In this document: one piece after another, positions 37,592 to 47,385 of the stretch
How positions within the stretch are numbered: position 1 is the first letter of the stretch
Layout: each line of letters starts with the position of its first letter
Origin: Pseudomonas fluorescens
GTDB lineage: Bacteria > Pseudomonadota > Gammaproteobacteria > Pseudomonadales > Pseudomonadaceae
Direction of reading: 5' to 3'
Assembly (NCBI RefSeq): GCF_902497745.1
Contig: NZ_CABVHJ010000004.1
Span: 150,528 to 214,527, forward strand
Length of the DNA: 64,000 nucleotides
Made by a program: the position numbers and the translations under genes
Notes under the pieces: model-generated
Databases searched by the model: none
Told to the model about the DNA's origin: nothing
Seen by the model: only the letters and a program-made list of their open reading frames with translations

Positions 37592-38973
37592 TCGTTCTCG
37601 TCCCCATGGCTGCTGTCGCCAAAGTTGAGGCCATGCTTGCGCAACTTGTCATGCAGAGTCTTGCGCGGAATGCCCAAGGCTTCGGCGAGGCTGCGTACGG
37701 AACTGTGACTGCGTGCCAGTTCGGCAGCGATCAATGATTTTTCGAAGTTTTCCACTTGCTCGCTGAGGCCGCCGTTGATGACTTCGACCGTGGTGCTGCC
37801 ACCGCTTTCGGCGCCAGCGTTATCCAGCGCCAGTTCCAGACCGAGGGCGAAACGTTCGGCGGCATTCTGCAGTTCGCGCACATTGCCCGGCCAGGTGTGC
37901 CGCAGCAACAAGGCGCGTTGTGCCGGTTGCAATTCGTGTGGCGGCAGGCCGTGGCGGGCGCTGGCTTCATCGGCGTAATGCTGGAACAGCACCAGCGCAT
38001 CTTCGCCGCGTTCGCGCAGTGGCGGAATGCGCAGTGGCGCAACGTTGAGGCGGTAATACAAGTCGGCGCGGAAGCGCCCCTGATCAGCAGCCTGACGCAG
38101 GTCTTCCTTGGTCGCGGCGATCACGCGGATGTCCAGCGGGATCAGTTGATTGCCGCCAAGACGTTCGACCACGCGCTCCTGCAACATGCGCAGCAACTTC
38201 ACCTGCACGTCCATGCTCATGCTTTCGATTTCATCGAGAAACAGCGTGCCGCCATTGGCGAATTCGAACTTGCCGATCCGGCGCTTCTGCGCGCCGGTAA
38301 ACGCGCCGGGTTCGTGGCCGAACAGTTCGCTTTCCACCACCGACTCGGCCAGTGCGCCGGCGTTGATCGCCACGAACGGGCCGTTACGGCGGCTGGATAA
38401 ATCGTGCAGTGCGCGGGCGACCACTTCTTTGCCGGCGCCGGTTTCGCCGAGGATCAGCACATCAGCCTTGGTCGCGGCCAGCGCGCCGATCTGCTCACGC
38501 AGGCGCAGCATCGGCGTTGAATGACCGACCAACCGCGCGCTCAACTCATTACGATCGCTCAAGGCCAGACGCAGGCTGCGGTTGTCCAGTACAAGTCGGC
38601 GCAGGGCGAGGGCGCGACGCACGCTGTCGAGCAGCGCATCGCTGGCGAAAGGTTTTTCGAGAAAGTCATAAGCGCCGGCGCGCATGGCCTGCACCGCCAG
38701 CGGTACGTCGCCGTGGCCGGTGATCAGCAGCACGGGCAGCTCAGGGTCTTGCGCGTGCAATTCGCTGAGCAATTCCAGTCCGTCCATGCCCGGCATGCGA
38801 ATGTCGCTGACCACCACGCCGGGCCAGTCACGCTCAAGCTGCGCCGCCAGACCCTTGGCTTCGGACAGCGGCAGAATTTTCAGGCCGGCCAGATCCAGTG
38901 TCTGGCCGAGGGCCTGACGCAGGTGCGGATCGTCGTCGATCAACACCACCTGAATGCGATTGTCGATGGTCAT
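37588..38973 (-). CDS. dctD: Sigma-54-dependent response regulator DctD
   Basis: A 461-aa NtrC-family activator. The receiver domain has the phospho-acceptor in VVSDIRMPGMDG and Lys in LEKPFAS. The AAA+ domain follows with Walker A GETGAGKE, the sigma-54 loop ESELFGHEPGAFTGAQ and GGTLFLDEIES. The Fis-type DNA-binding helix-turn-helix is at the C-terminus (VRSLAEALGIPRKTLHDKLRK). It should activate sigma-54 promoters for C4-dicarboxylate transport. The name follows synteny (next to dctB and rmlC as in P. aeruginosa); no dctP/dctA gene is in the window. An AauR-like role in acidic amino-acid uptake is an alternative. Confidence 0.88.
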   Translation of the reverse strand: MTIDNRIQVVLIDDDPHLRQALGQTLDLAGLKILPLSEAKGLAAQLERDWPGVVVSDIRMPGMDGLELLSELHAQDPELPVLLITGHGDVPLAVQAMRAGAYDFLEKPFASDALLDSVRRALALRRLVLDNRSLRLALSDRNELSARLVGHSTPMLRLREQIGALAATKADVLILGETGAGKEVVARALHDLSSRRNGPFVAINAGALAESVVESELFGHEPGAFTGAQKRRIGKFEFANGGTLFLDEIESMSMDVQVKLLRMLQERVVERLGGNQLIPLDIRVIAATKEDLRQAADQGRFRADLYYRLNVAPLRIPPLRERGEDALVLFQHYADEASARHGLPPHELQPAQRALLLRHTWPGNVRELQNAAERFALGLELALDNAGAESGGSTTVEVINGGLSEQVENFEKSLIAAELARSHSSVRSLAEALGIPRKTLHDKLRKHGLNFGDSSHGDENE

Positions 38974-40778
38974 GCACTTCGATCCTCGGACGGTTGCAGG
39001 CTGACCCCGGGTGCGCCAGCGCGCAGCCGCAGGGTAATCACGGCGCCGCCTTGCTTGTGGTTGGCGAACGACAGTTCACCGCCGAAGGCGCGCATCAGCG
39101 TTTCACAGATGGCCAGGCCCAAACCGAGGCCCTGCGTGCGCGTCTTGGTGGTGTAGAAAGGCTCGCTGGCGCGGCCGAGGGCTTCCATGCAGAACCCCGG
39201 GCCGTTGTCGCGAATGTACAGATTGACGCCCTCGGCGGTGGATTCGGCACTCAGCCACAGTTTGCGCGGCGGACCTTTCTCGGTGAGCGCATCGAGGGCG
39301 TTGGCCAACAGATTGCCGAGCACCTGGCGCAGGCGTGTTTCGCCAGCTTCGACCCACAGGGTGGCGGCGGGCAGGTCGCGGATCAGCTCAACCTCCATGC
39401 TGCGGCGCCGTTTTGCGAGCAAGGCCAGCGCATCGTCGAGCGCCGGTTGCAGGGCAACGCTTTCCGGCGCGTGGCGATCACGGCGGGCAAAGGCGCGCAG
39501 GTGGGCGATGATCGAGGCCATGCGCCCGGTCAGTTCGCTGATCAGTTTGAGGTTGCCACGGGCGTCGTCGATGCGCTGATGATCGAGCAGCACTTCGGCG
39601 TTTTCCGCGTAGCTGCGGATCGCTGCCAGCGGCTGATTGAGTTCGTGGCTGATGCTTGCTGACATGGTCCCCAGCGCCGACAGTTTGCCGGCCTGGACCA
39701 GATCATCCTGGGCGCGCACCAGTTCTTGCTGGGCTTGCTCACGCTCCAGAACTTCTTCCTTCAAACGCCGGTTGAGGCCTTCGAGGTCGCTGGTGCGTTC
39801 CGCCACGCGACCTTCCAGTTCACGGCGTGCCTTGGCCTCGAACGCAATACGTTCCAGATAATGCCGACGGCGCTGCATCAGCAGACCGAGCAGCAACATC
39901 ACCACCAACAACGTGGCGCCGCCGATGGCGACCACGGTGCGCACCGGGCGGTCGATCAGCGTGCGCGGGGCGAGGATGCTCACGCTCCAGCCGGTTTCGG
40001 CGATGTCGTGGGTCTGGATCAGCCACGCAGTCGGGCTAAGATTCAGCGGGCGCGGCTCGCGGGTCGGGTACGGCTGGATAGCGGTGATCGCCGAGCGTTC
40101 GCTGTCGCTCAAGTTACGGGTCGAACGAAAGCGCCATTCCGGTCGCGAGGTGAGAATGACCACGCCGTTGTGGTCGGTGACCAGCAGTTGTTCCGGAGTT
40201 TTACCCCAAAGGCTTTCGGTGTGGTCGAGGTCGACCTTGATCACCAGCACACCGATGATTTTTTCGCCGTTGCGCACGGCGGCGGCGAAGAAATAACCGC
40301 GTTTGGCCGACGTCGTGCCGAGGCCGAAGAAGCGCCCGAGGCGTCCGGCCATGGCTTCGCTGAAGTACGGGCGAAAGGAGAAATTGCGGCCGACAAAACT
40401 GTCGTGCTTGTCCCAGTTCGACGCCGCCAATGTCTGGCCGCTGGTGTCCATCAGGTACATGACTTCGGCGCCAGTCTGCGCAGCGATGTTCTTCAGCAGG
40501 CGATTGGCATTGCCTTGGGTGACGCCGTCGTCCGGCGCGCCGAGTACCGAGCGCAGGGCCGGCAGGTCGCCGAGGATTTGCGGCAAGACTTCATAGCGGT
40601 GCAGGGTGCCCAGCAGGTTGGCGACGTACAGATCGAGGGTCTGGCGATTCTGCCCGGCCAGTTCGCTGCGGTAATAGCGTTCGGCGAGATGTTCCAGTGG
40701 CCACAGGAGCGGCGCCAGACACAGGGCCAGCAGGGCGAGGCTGCGCCAGCGAGGTCTGCGGGGAAGGGTTGGTTTCAT
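38970..40778 (-). CDS. dctB: Sensor histidine kinase DctB
   Basis: A 602-aa sensor. A first membrane segment (residues about 12-30), a periplasmic double-Cache-type domain (about 30-285, with FSFRPYFSEAMAGRLGRFFGLG typical of DctB), and a second membrane segment are followed by a coiled-coil signalling region (EGRVAERTSDLEGLNRRLKEEV). The kinase core is GTMSASISHELNQPLAAIRSYAENA with the N box NLLANALDAL and GLGLGLAICE. It pairs with DctD (four-base overlap). It probably senses C4-dicarboxylates in the periplasm. Confidence 0.88.
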   Translation of the reverse strand: MKPTLPRRPRWRSLALLALCLAPLLWPLEHLAERYYRSELAGQNRQTLDLYVANLLGTLHRYEVLPQILGDLPALRSVLGAPDDGVTQGNANRLLKNIAAQTGAEVMYLMDTSGQTLAASNWDKHDSFVGRNFSFRPYFSEAMAGRLGRFFGLGTTSAKRGYFFAAAVRNGEKIIGVLVIKVDLDHTESLWGKTPEQLLVTDHNGVVILTSRPEWRFRSTRNLSDSERSAITAIQPYPTREPRPLNLSPTAWLIQTHDIAETGWSVSILAPRTLIDRPVRTVVAIGGATLLVVMLLLGLLMQRRRHYLERIAFEAKARRELEGRVAERTSDLEGLNRRLKEEVLEREQAQQELVRAQDDLVQAGKLSALGTMSASISHELNQPLAAIRSYAENAEVLLDHQRIDDARGNLKLISELTGRMASIIAHLRAFARRDRHAPESVALQPALDDALALLAKRRRSMEVELIRDLPAATLWVEAGETRLRQVLGNLLANALDALTEKGPPRKLWLSAESTAEGVNLYIRDNGPGFCMEALGRASEPFYTTKTRTQGLGLGLAICETLMRAFGGELSFANHKQGGAVITLRLRAGAPGVSLQPSEDRSA

Positions 40779-40820
40779 GAGCCGGATGCGCCTGAGGTGA
40801 CAGGCGCATTATGCCCGGCC

Positions 40821-41366
40821 TCAGGCGAAGACGTCAGCGTCCTTGAGCAGCGCTGCGGCTTGATCCTTGGCGGACAGCTTCGGCGCTTCGTCCAGCTGCC
40901 AGTCGATGCCCAGAGCCGGGTCATCCCAGCGAATGCTGCGCTCGGACGATGGGTCGTAGTAGTTGGTGGTTTTGTAGAGGAATTCGGCGAACTCGCTCAG
41001 CACCACGAACCCATGGGCGAAACCTTCCGGCACCCACAGTTGACGATGGTTTTCCGCTGACAGACGCACCGCCACCGATTTGCCGAAGTGCGGCGAGCTG
41101 CGGCGAATGTCCACAGCCACATCCAGTACTTCACCAACGGTCACGCGGACCAGTTTGCCCTGAGTGTTTTGCAGTTGGTAATGCAGGCCACGCAACACGC
41201 CTTTTTGCGAGCGCGAGTGGTTGTCCTGCACGAATTGCGTGTCCAGACCGGTAGCGTCCTGAAACGCCTTGGCATTGAAGCTCTCGTAGAAAAAACCGCG
41301 CTCGTCACCAAACACCTTCGGTTCGATGATCAGGACACCGGGCAGGTCGGTGGTGATTACATTCAT
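40821..41366 (-). CDS. rmlC: dTDP-4-dehydrorhamnose 3,5-epimerase RmlC
   Basis: A 181-aa cupin epimerase of dTDP-L-rhamnose synthesis. The motifs PKVFGDERGFFYESFN, RSQKGVLRGLHYQL (catalytic His region), WVPEGFAHGFVVLSE and YYDPSSERSIRW are intact. I chose ATG 41366 (NVITTDLPGVL), where family proteins begin; the frame open to 41492 is not supported. rmlA, rmlB and rmlD are not in the window, so the gene is separated from its pathway partners here. It also lies next to dctB in P. aeruginosa, as I recall. Confidence 0.92.
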   Translation of the reverse strand: MNVITTDLPGVLIIEPKVFGDERGFFYESFNAKAFQDATGLDTQFVQDNHSRSQKGVLRGLHYQLQNTQGKLVRVTVGEVLDVAVDIRRSSPHFGKSVAVRLSAENHRQLWVPEGFAHGFVVLSEFAEFLYKTTNYYDPSSERSIRWDDPALGIDWQLDEAPKLSAKDQAAALLKDADVFA

Positions 41367-41532
41367 GGGGATTTCCATAGGCAGGTGTGAATGGCCGACA
41401 TTCTTGCGCAAAGTGTCGGAGGGTGCGAGTGCTGCAAGACAAATAGCCCGTATACCTTTGCGCGGTAGGGGGTTGCGGATCCCGTCCAGCAATGGCGATA
41501 TAGGCGCCTAATAACATTTCAGGGGTCGTTTC

Positions 41533-44445
41533 ATGCCGCTCGCCACGTTGATACATCGCGCCAGTTTGCCCAGCCCGCAGGTGTCTGCCGAGCAGGCCCG
41601 GCAATGGCTGGCGGAACACTACGGACTCAGCGGCACGTTGCAGGCCCTTGGCAGTCAGCAAGATCTGAATTTTCGCGTCGACAGCCCGCGCGGGCGCTTC
41701 GTGCTGAAAATCTGCCGTGGCGATTACGCCTTGGTGGAGCTGCAAGCCCAGCATGCGGGCCTCAAGTATCTGGCCGAGCACTCCGCGGTGACGGTGCCGC
41801 GAGTGATCGTCGCCAATAACGGCGAAGACCTGCTGTCACTGGAAGTCGGCGGCGAAGCCGTTCATGTGCGGCTGCTGGATTACATCGAAGGCCAGCCGCT
41901 CACGCACCTCGATCACTTGGGGCGCGACGTGGTAGCGGGTTTCGGCCGGCTCTGCGGTGAGATGGATCTGGCGTTGGCCGCCTTCGACCATCCGGGCCTT
42001 GAGCGTACGTTGCAGTGGGACGCGCGCCACGCCAGTGCGCTGATCAGCCATCTGCTGCCGGTGATCAAGGATGAACAGCAACGCACATTGATTGCCGATG
42101 CGGCCGAACAAGCCGAGCGTCGTTTGCAGCCGTTGCTGGACAAACTGCCGGTGCAGGCGATCCACATGGACATCACCGATGACAACGCCGTCTGGGCGCG
42201 CGATGCCCAGCGTCACTGGCAATTGCAGGGCGTGATCGACTTTGGCGATCTGGTGCGTACCTGGCGTATCACCGATCTGTCGGTGACCTGCGCGGCGTTG
42301 CTGCATCACGCCGGTGGCGATCCGTTTGTCATCCTGCCGGCGGTTCAGGCTTACCACGCGGTCAACCCGCTGCAACATGAAGAGCTGCAAGCGCTGTGGC
42401 CATTGATCGTCGCGCGCGCGGCGGTATTGGTGCTTAGTGGCGAGCAACAGGTCAGCATCGACCCGGCGAATAATTACAGCCGCGACAACCTCAGCCATGA
42501 GTGGGAAATCTTTCGGGTGGCGACATCGGTGCCTTTGGCGTTGATGGAAGCAGCGATCCTCACGGCTGTTGGCCACGCCTTGCCGGCGCTCGACAGCGAA
42601 GGTTTTGCGCCATTGTTGCCGGGTCTGGTCGGGCGTAAATTCGCGCTGATCGATCTGGGTGTTCTGAGTCCGCATTTCGAGGCCGGTAACTGGGAGCAGG
42701 AGGGCATCGATCAGCGCCTGTTGAACGAGGCGGCAGCCGCCCATGGTTTAGCCGCAAGTCGTTATGGTCAGTACCGTTTGTCGCGCACGCGTCCCGACAG
42801 TGCCGTTGAACCGGACACCTTCCCGCTGCACGTGGAATTGCGTGTGCCGAATGGTACTGCTGTGGAGTCGCCGTTCGCGGGCGTGCTGCATCAAGTGGCT
42901 GAGGGCGCGCTGCAACTCGATGGCTCGCAACTCAGCGTGCGGCTGTGGGGCGTGACACCTTCGCTGCACAGCGGCGCGGCGCTGGTCAAAGGTCAAGTGC
43001 TGGGCGCAGTCAGCAGCCCGCTGCGGGTGCAGTTGTGCCGTGGTGCGCAACTCAATGCGCCGTTGTTTTGCACACCGACGCATGCTCCGGCGTGGCAGGC
43101 GCTGTGCCCATCGCCCGCTGCGTTGTTGGGGCTTGCCTGTGATGCCGAGCCGGAACTGGATGGCAAGGCCCTGCTGGAACGGCGCGATGCCAGTTTCGCC
43201 CGCACGCAAAAACACTATTACGTCGACCCGCCGCGTATCGAACGCGGCTGGCGCAATCACCTGATCGACATGCAAGGCCGCTCTTATCTGGACATGCTCA
43301 ACAACGTTGCGGTACTCGGTCACGGTCATCCGCGCATGGCAGCGGTCGCGGCGCGCCAGTGGTCGTTACTGAACACCAACTCGCGTTTCAACTATGCGGC
43401 GGTAGCGGAGTTTTCCGAGCGCTTGCTGAAACTGGCGCCGGAGGGCATGGATCGGGTGTTTCTGGTCAACAGCGGCAGCGAGGCCAATGACCTGGCGATT
43501 CGTCTGGCGTGGGCCTACAGCGGCGGGCGCGACATGCTCAGCGTACTTGAGGCGTATCACGGCTGGACGGTCGGCGCTGATGCGGTTTCGACCTCGATAG
43601 CCGACAACCCGCGAGCCCTGGAAAGTCGTCCGGACTGGGTGCATCCCGTGACGGCGCCAAACACCTATCGCGGTGAATTCCGTGGCCTCGATTCGGCGCC
43701 GGAGTATGTGCGCAGTGTTGAGCATCATTTGGAAAAGCTCGCCGAACAGAAGCGCCAACTGGCCGGATTCATCTGCGAACCGGTGTACGGCAATGCCGGC
43801 GGTATTTCACTGCCGCCGGGTTATCTGAAGCAGGTTTACGCCTTGGTGCGTGCGCAGGGCGGGGTGTGCATCGCCGATGAAGTGCAGGTCGGTTACGGGC
43901 GCATGGGCCGTTTCTTCTGGGGTTTTGAAGATCAGGGCGTGGTGCCGGACATCATCTGCATGGCCAAGGGCATGGGCAACGGTCAGCCACTGGGGGCGGT
44001 CATCACTCGGCGGGAAATTGCCGAAGCGCTGGAGGCTGAGGGTTATTTCTTCTCGTCAGCGGGTGGCAGTCCGGTCAGTTGCCAGATCGGCATGGCGGTG
44101 CTCGATGTCATGGAAGAAGAAAAGCTCTGGGAGAACGCGCAGGTGGTCGGCGGCCACTTCAAGGCGCGGCTCGAAGCGTTGATCGATAAACATCCGCTGG
44201 TGGGCGCGGTGCACGGTTCCGGGTTCTATCTCGGGCTTGAGCTGATCCGCAATCGCGAGACGCTGGAGCCGGCGACCGAGGAGACCGCATTGCTCTGCGA
44301 TCGCTTGCGTGAGCTGGGGATTTTCATGCAGCCGACCGGCGATGATCTGAACATTCTCAAGATCAAACCGCCGATGGTGACGTCGCGCCAGAGTGTGGAT
44401 TTCTTTGTCGATATGCTCGATCAGGTCCTCAGCGAAGGTCTGTAG
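41533..44445 (+). CDS. Fusion of APH-fold kinase, degenerate M23/lipoyl-like linker and class III aminotransferase
   Basis: A 970-aa protein. Residues 1-330 are an aminoglycoside-phosphotransferase-fold kinase (QQDLNFRV, catalytic HMDITDDNAVW around 211-217, GVIDFGDLVRTWRITDL). Residues about 430-510 resemble the beta-rich M23/biotinyl-like segment seen in relatives (ELRVPNGTAVESPFAGVLH) but lack the metal-binding His pair. Residues about 545-970 are a PLP aminotransferase (LVNSGSEANDLAIRLA, CIADEVQVGYGR, Lys812 in MAKGMGNGQPLG). Similar kinase-aminotransferase fusions are annotated in pseudomonads; the separate eukaryotic pair converts hydroxylysine to a semialdehyde. A phosphorylate-then-lyase chemistry on an amino alcohol is a plausible inference. 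AGGGG stands eight bases before the ATG. Confidence 0.85.
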   Translation: MPLATLIHRASLPSPQVSAEQARQWLAEHYGLSGTLQALGSQQDLNFRVDSPRGRFVLKICRGDYALVELQAQHAGLKYLAEHSAVTVPRVIVANNGEDLLSLEVGGEAVHVRLLDYIEGQPLTHLDHLGRDVVAGFGRLCGEMDLALAAFDHPGLERTLQWDARHASALISHLLPVIKDEQQRTLIADAAEQAERRLQPLLDKLPVQAIHMDITDDNAVWARDAQRHWQLQGVIDFGDLVRTWRITDLSVTCAALLHHAGGDPFVILPAVQAYHAVNPLQHEELQALWPLIVARAAVLVLSGEQQVSIDPANNYSRDNLSHEWEIFRVATSVPLALMEAAILTAVGHALPALDSEGFAPLLPGLVGRKFALIDLGVLSPHFEAGNWEQEGIDQRLLNEAAAAHGLAASRYGQYRLSRTRPDSAVEPDTFPLHVELRVPNGTAVESPFAGVLHQVAEGALQLDGSQLSVRLWGVTPSLHSGAALVKGQVLGAVSSPLRVQLCRGAQLNAPLFCTPTHAPAWQALCPSPAALLGLACDAEPELDGKALLERRDASFARTQKHYYVDPPRIERGWRNHLIDMQGRSYLDMLNNVAVLGHGHPRMAAVAARQWSLLNTNSRFNYAAVAEFSERLLKLAPEGMDRVFLVNSGSEANDLAIRLAWAYSGGRDMLSVLEAYHGWTVGADAVSTSIADNPRALESRPDWVHPVTAPNTYRGEFRGLDSAPEYVRSVEHHLEKLAEQKRQLAGFICEPVYGNAGGISLPPGYLKQVYALVRAQGGVCIADEVQVGYGRMGRFFWGFEDQGVVPDIICMAKGMGNGQPLGAVITRREIAEALEAEGYFFSSAGGSPVSCQIGMAVLDVMEEEKLWENAQVVGGHFKARLEALIDKHPLVGAVHGSGFYLGLELIRNRETLEPATEETALLCDRLRELGIFMQPTGDDLNILKIKPPMVTSRQSVDFFVDMLDQVLSEGL

Positions 44446-44461
44446 AACGAAGCCAATCCCC

Positions 44462-44550
44462 TGTGGGAGCGAGCTTGCTCGCGAAAGCGGTGTGTCAGTC
44501 ACCTTATTCAGTCCTGACACACCGTATTCGCGAGCAAGCTCGCTCCCACA
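44462..44550. repeat. REP palindrome, GAGCAAGCTCGCTCCCAC type
   Basis: Inverted arms at 44462-44485 and 44527-44550, with inner arms GTGTGTCAG/CTGACACAC that extend the hairpin. It follows the fusion gene. Confidence 0.9.
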
Positions 44551-44628
44551 TTTTCTTGGGTTGTTAATTCGATTTGTATCGGCTTTTGTCGGGGTTATTT
44601 AGACGAAAGGTATTTACAAAGCTTCTAA

Positions 44629-44646
44629 AGCCGATATTTATCGGCT
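44629..44646. promoter_or_regulatory. Perfect 8-2-8 palindrome upstream of aguBA
   Basis: AGCCGATATTTATCGGCT is a perfect dyad 103 bases before the aguB start. It looks like a repressor operator. A related half (TATCGGCTTT) is at 44577-44586. In P. aeruginosa the TetR-type AguR controls aguBA; aguR is not in this window. The rest of 44551-44749 is AT-rich promoter-like sequence. Confidence 0.6.
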
Positions 44647-44749
44647 ATAAAGTCGCCATTGCTCCGGCATGGCGATTTCATGTCCGGTGCGCGCGTTTTT
44701 CTTTTCGGTCGAATTCTCGGCCGTCAAAGCACCTGCCCGGAGATGATTC

Positions 44750-45628
44750 ATGAGCCGTATCGTTACCGTCGCCGCCACTCAGATGGCCTGTTCGTGGGAT
44801 CTGGAAGCCAACCTAGAAATCGCTGAAAGGCTGGTGCGCGAAGCCGCCGCCAAAGGCGCGCAGATCATTCTGATTCAGGAGCTGTTCGAGGCGCCGTACT
44901 TCTGCCAGAAGCCGAACCCGGACTACCTGCAACTGGCGACGACGGTGGATGACAACGTCGCGATCAAGCACTTCCAGAAAATCGCCAAAGAACTGCAAGT
45001 GGTGCTGCCGATCAGCTTCTACGAACTGGCCGGCCGCGCGCGTTTCAACAGCATCGCGATCATCGACGCCGACGGCAGCAATCTCGGGATTTATCGTAAA
45101 AGTCACATCCCGGACGGCCCGGGCTACCACGAGAAGTATTACTTCAACCCGGGCGACACCGGGTTCAAAGTGTGGAATACGCGTTACGCGAAGATCGGCG
45201 TGGGCATCTGCTGGGATCAGTGGTTCCCGGAAGCCGCACGCAGCATGGCGCTGCAAGGCGCAGAAATACTCTTCTACCCAACTGCAATCGGTAGCGAGCC
45301 GCACGACAAGACCATCTCGTCGCGCGATCACTGGCAGCGTGTGCAGCAGGGGCACGCCGGCGCCAACCTGATGCCGCTGATTGCCAGCAACCGCATCGGC
45401 AACGAAGAACAGGACGGCTACGACATCACGTTCTACGGCTCTTCGTTCATCGCCAACCAGTTCGGCGAAAAAGTGCAGGAGCTGAATAAAACCGAAGAAG
45501 GTATTCTTGTGCACACTTTCAACCTCGACGAGCTCGAACACATTCGCAGCGCGTGGGGTTCATTCCGTGACCGCCGTCCGAACCTGTACGGCGCGTTGAA
45601 AACCCTCGACGGTTCCCTGGAGTCCTGA
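44750..45628 (+). CDS. aguB: N-carbamoylputrescine amidase AguB
   Basis: A 292-aa nitrilase-fold amidase that converts N-carbamoylputrescine to putrescine, CO2 and ammonia. The catalytic triad is Glu in IQELFEAPY, Lys in [18 protein letters not shown] and Cys in [15 protein letters not shown]. Length matches the family. GGAG precedes ATG 44750. It is the first gene of aguBA, five bases before aguA, and together with it makes putrescine from agmatine. Confidence 0.96.
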   Translation: MSRIVTVAATQMACSWDLEANLEIAERLVREAAAKGAQIILIQELFEAPYFCQKPNPDYLQLATTVDDNVAIKHFQKIAKELQVVLPISFYELAGRARFNSIAIIDADGSNLGIYRKSHIPDGPGYHEKYYFNPGDTGFKVWNTRYAKIGVGICWDQWFPEAARSMALQGAEILFYPTAIGSEPHDKTISSRDHWQRVQQGHAGANLMPLIASNRIGNEEQDGYDITFYGSSFIANQFGEKVQELNKTEEGILVHTFNLDELEHIRSAWGSFRDRRPNLYGALKTLDGSLES

Positions 45629-45633
45629 TCCCG

Positions 45634-46740
45634 ATGACCACCTTGAAAAGTACCCCGCGCGCCGACGGCTTTCACATGCCGGCCGAGTGGGCGCCGCAAA
45701 CGCAGACCTGGATGATCTGGCCCGAGCGCCCGGACAACTGGCGTCTGGGCGGCAAACCGGCGCAAGCCGCACACGCTGCGGTGGCCAAGGCCATTGCGCG
45801 CTTTGAACCGGTGACCGTTGCCGTTTCCGCCGGCCAATACGAAAACGCCCGCGCGCGTCTCGACGTGCCGAATATCCGCGTGGTCGAGATGTCCAGCGAT
45901 GACGCCTGGGTACGCGACAGCGGCCCGACCTTCGTCATCAACAACAGCGGCGAAGTGCGCGGTGTGAACTGGGACTTCAACGCCTGGGGCGGCTTCGACG
46001 GCGGCCTGTATTCGCCGTGGAACCGCGACTCGCAGGTCGGCGGCAAGATCCTCGAGATCGAGCGCAGCCCGCGTTATCGCACTGAAGGTTTCGTGCTTGA
46101 AGGCGGTTCGATTCATGTCGACGGCGAAGGCACGCTGATCACCACCGAAGAATGCCTGCTCAACCGCAATCGCAACCCGCATCTGGGCCGCGAAGAAATC
46201 GAAGCGGTGCTCAGCGCCAATCTGTCTGTGGATAAAATCATCTGGCTGCCGGACGGTTTGTTCAACGACGAAACCGACGGCCATGTGGATAACTTCTGCT
46301 GCTACGTGCGTCCGGGCGAAGTATTGCTGGCGTGGACTGATGATCCGCAGGACCCGAACTACCCGCGCTGCCAGGCGGCAATGAAAGTCCTGCAAAGCAG
46401 CACTGATGCCAAGGGTCGCCCGTTCACGGTGCACAAAATGCCGATTCCGGGGCCGCTTTATGCGACCGAAGAAGAGTGCGCCGGTGTCGATCCGGTGGAC
46501 GGCACCCAAGAGCGCAATCCGTCTGTGCGCCTGGCCGGTTCCTACGTGAACTTCCTGATCGTCAACGGCGGCATCATCGCGCCGAGCTTTGACGACCCGA
46601 TGGACGCGCCTGCGCTGGAAATTCTGCAGAAGCTGTTCCCGCAGCACGAAGTGGTGATGGTGCCGGGCCGCGAACTGTTACTGGGTGGCGGCAATATCCA
46701 CTGCCTTACCCAACAGCAACCCGCGCCGCACAAAGAGTGA
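45634..46740 (+). CDS. aguA: Agmatine deiminase AguA
   Basis: A 368-aa guanidine-modifying enzyme that hydrolyses agmatine to N-carbamoylputrescine and ammonia. The family segments [21 protein letters not shown]-like [37 protein letters not shown] (catalytic His) and the C-terminal [12 protein letters not shown] with the nucleophilic Cys are all present. It is translated from a ribosome site inside aguB. A strong terminator follows. Confidence 0.96.
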   Translation: MTTLKSTPRADGFHMPAEWAPQTQTWMIWPERPDNWRLGGKPAQAAHAAVAKAIARFEPVTVAVSAGQYENARARLDVPNIRVVEMSSDDAWVRDSGPTFVINNSGEVRGVNWDFNAWGGFDGGLYSPWNRDSQVGGKILEIERSPRYRTEGFVLEGGSIHVDGEGTLITTEECLLNRNRNPHLGREEIEAVLSANLSVDKIIWLPDGLFNDETDGHVDNFCCYVRPGEVLLAWTDDPQDPNYPRCQAAMKVLQSSTDAKGRPFTVHKMPIPGPLYATEEECAGVDPVDGTQERNPSVRLAGSYVNFLIVNGGIIAPSFDDPMDAPALEILQKLFPQHEVVMVPGRELLLGGGNIHCLTQQQPAPHKE

Positions 46741-46806
46741 GTTGAGTCGTAACAGCTTGAGTTGATTACTAAATCAGCCGAGCAATGAATAGCTCGCTAT
46801 GCATGC

Positions 46807-46844
46807 GAAGAAGCCCGCAGCCCGGTTGGACTGCGGGCTTCTTT
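46807..46844 (+). terminator. Terminator of aguBA
   Basis: Stem GAAGCCCGCAG/CTGCGGGCTTC with loop CCCGGTTGGA and a T-rich tail. Confidence 0.88.
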
Positions 46845-46985
46845 GTATCCGCTTGTCGACAAATGGGAAACCTTGGCATAGCTCTTGTATTCATCACCGT
46901 GCACTAGGGAGGGGGGAGAACTTCAACAGTTCTGTCATAAACCTTGGATAACGTAGCCGCTCACGAACGGGGAGAGAGCGCTGAA

Positions 46986-47198
46986 ATGAACGCCGAAGTG
47001 AACGTAGTCAGCGAGCGGACGTTGCATCCCATGGCCGTTAACGGCGAATCGCTCCAGATTGTCGCGCACTGGTTGAAATCCAATGGAACGCGTCAGATCA
47101 GGCAACCTGATCCGCGCCGGATGATGATCGAGCGTTACCCCGCTGGCCTGCTCAGCGAGGCCGAACTGGATGCATTGTGGGCTGTAATGGAAGGATAA
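46986..47198 (+). CDS. Small conserved-looking protein (70 aa)
   Basis: A 70-aa soluble protein starting MNAEVNVVSERTLHP. GGGGAGAGAG precedes ATG 46986, and a terminator follows the stop. The C-terminal GLLSEAELDALWAVME resembles a short helical docking segment. I do not recognise a family. The ribosome site, the terminator and core-like codon use make it likely real. Confidence 0.7.
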   Translation: MNAEVNVVSERTLHPMAVNGESLQIVAHWLKSNGTRQIRQPDPRRMMIERYPAGLLSEAELDALWAVMEG

Positions 47199-47218
47199 GA
47201 AGAACAACAGGGATTGGT

Positions 47219-47249
47219 AAAAGCGCTGCCGGGATGGCGGCGCTTTTTT
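47219..47249 (+). terminator. Terminator of the 70-aa gene
   Basis: AAAAGCGCTGCC/GGCGGCGCTTTTTT hairpin, 21 bases after the stop codon. Confidence 0.85.
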
Positions 47250-47280
47250 ATGCACGATTATTTTGTACGCACCCATTCAA

Positions 47281-47370
47281 TGTGGGAGCGAGCCTGCTCG
47301 CGAATGCGGTGGATCAGGTTACGACGATGTCGACTGACCTGACGCTTTCGCGAGCAGGCTCGCTCCCACA
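47281..47370. repeat. REP palindrome, GAGCAGGCTCGCTCCCAC type
   Basis: Inverted arms at 47281-47304 and 47347-47370, with an inner pair GGATCAGGTTACGACG/CGACTGACCTGACG. It lies just after the 3' end of the siderophore-receptor gene. Confidence 0.9.
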
Positions 47371-47385
47371 GGGATGTGTGTGAAG

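Noticed and set aside
47281..47370. Regular spacing of GAGCAGGCTCGCTCCCAC repeats, checked as a possible CRISPR array.
   Set aside because: Only two inverted arms with one spacer per site; this is a REP palindrome, not a direct-repeat array.
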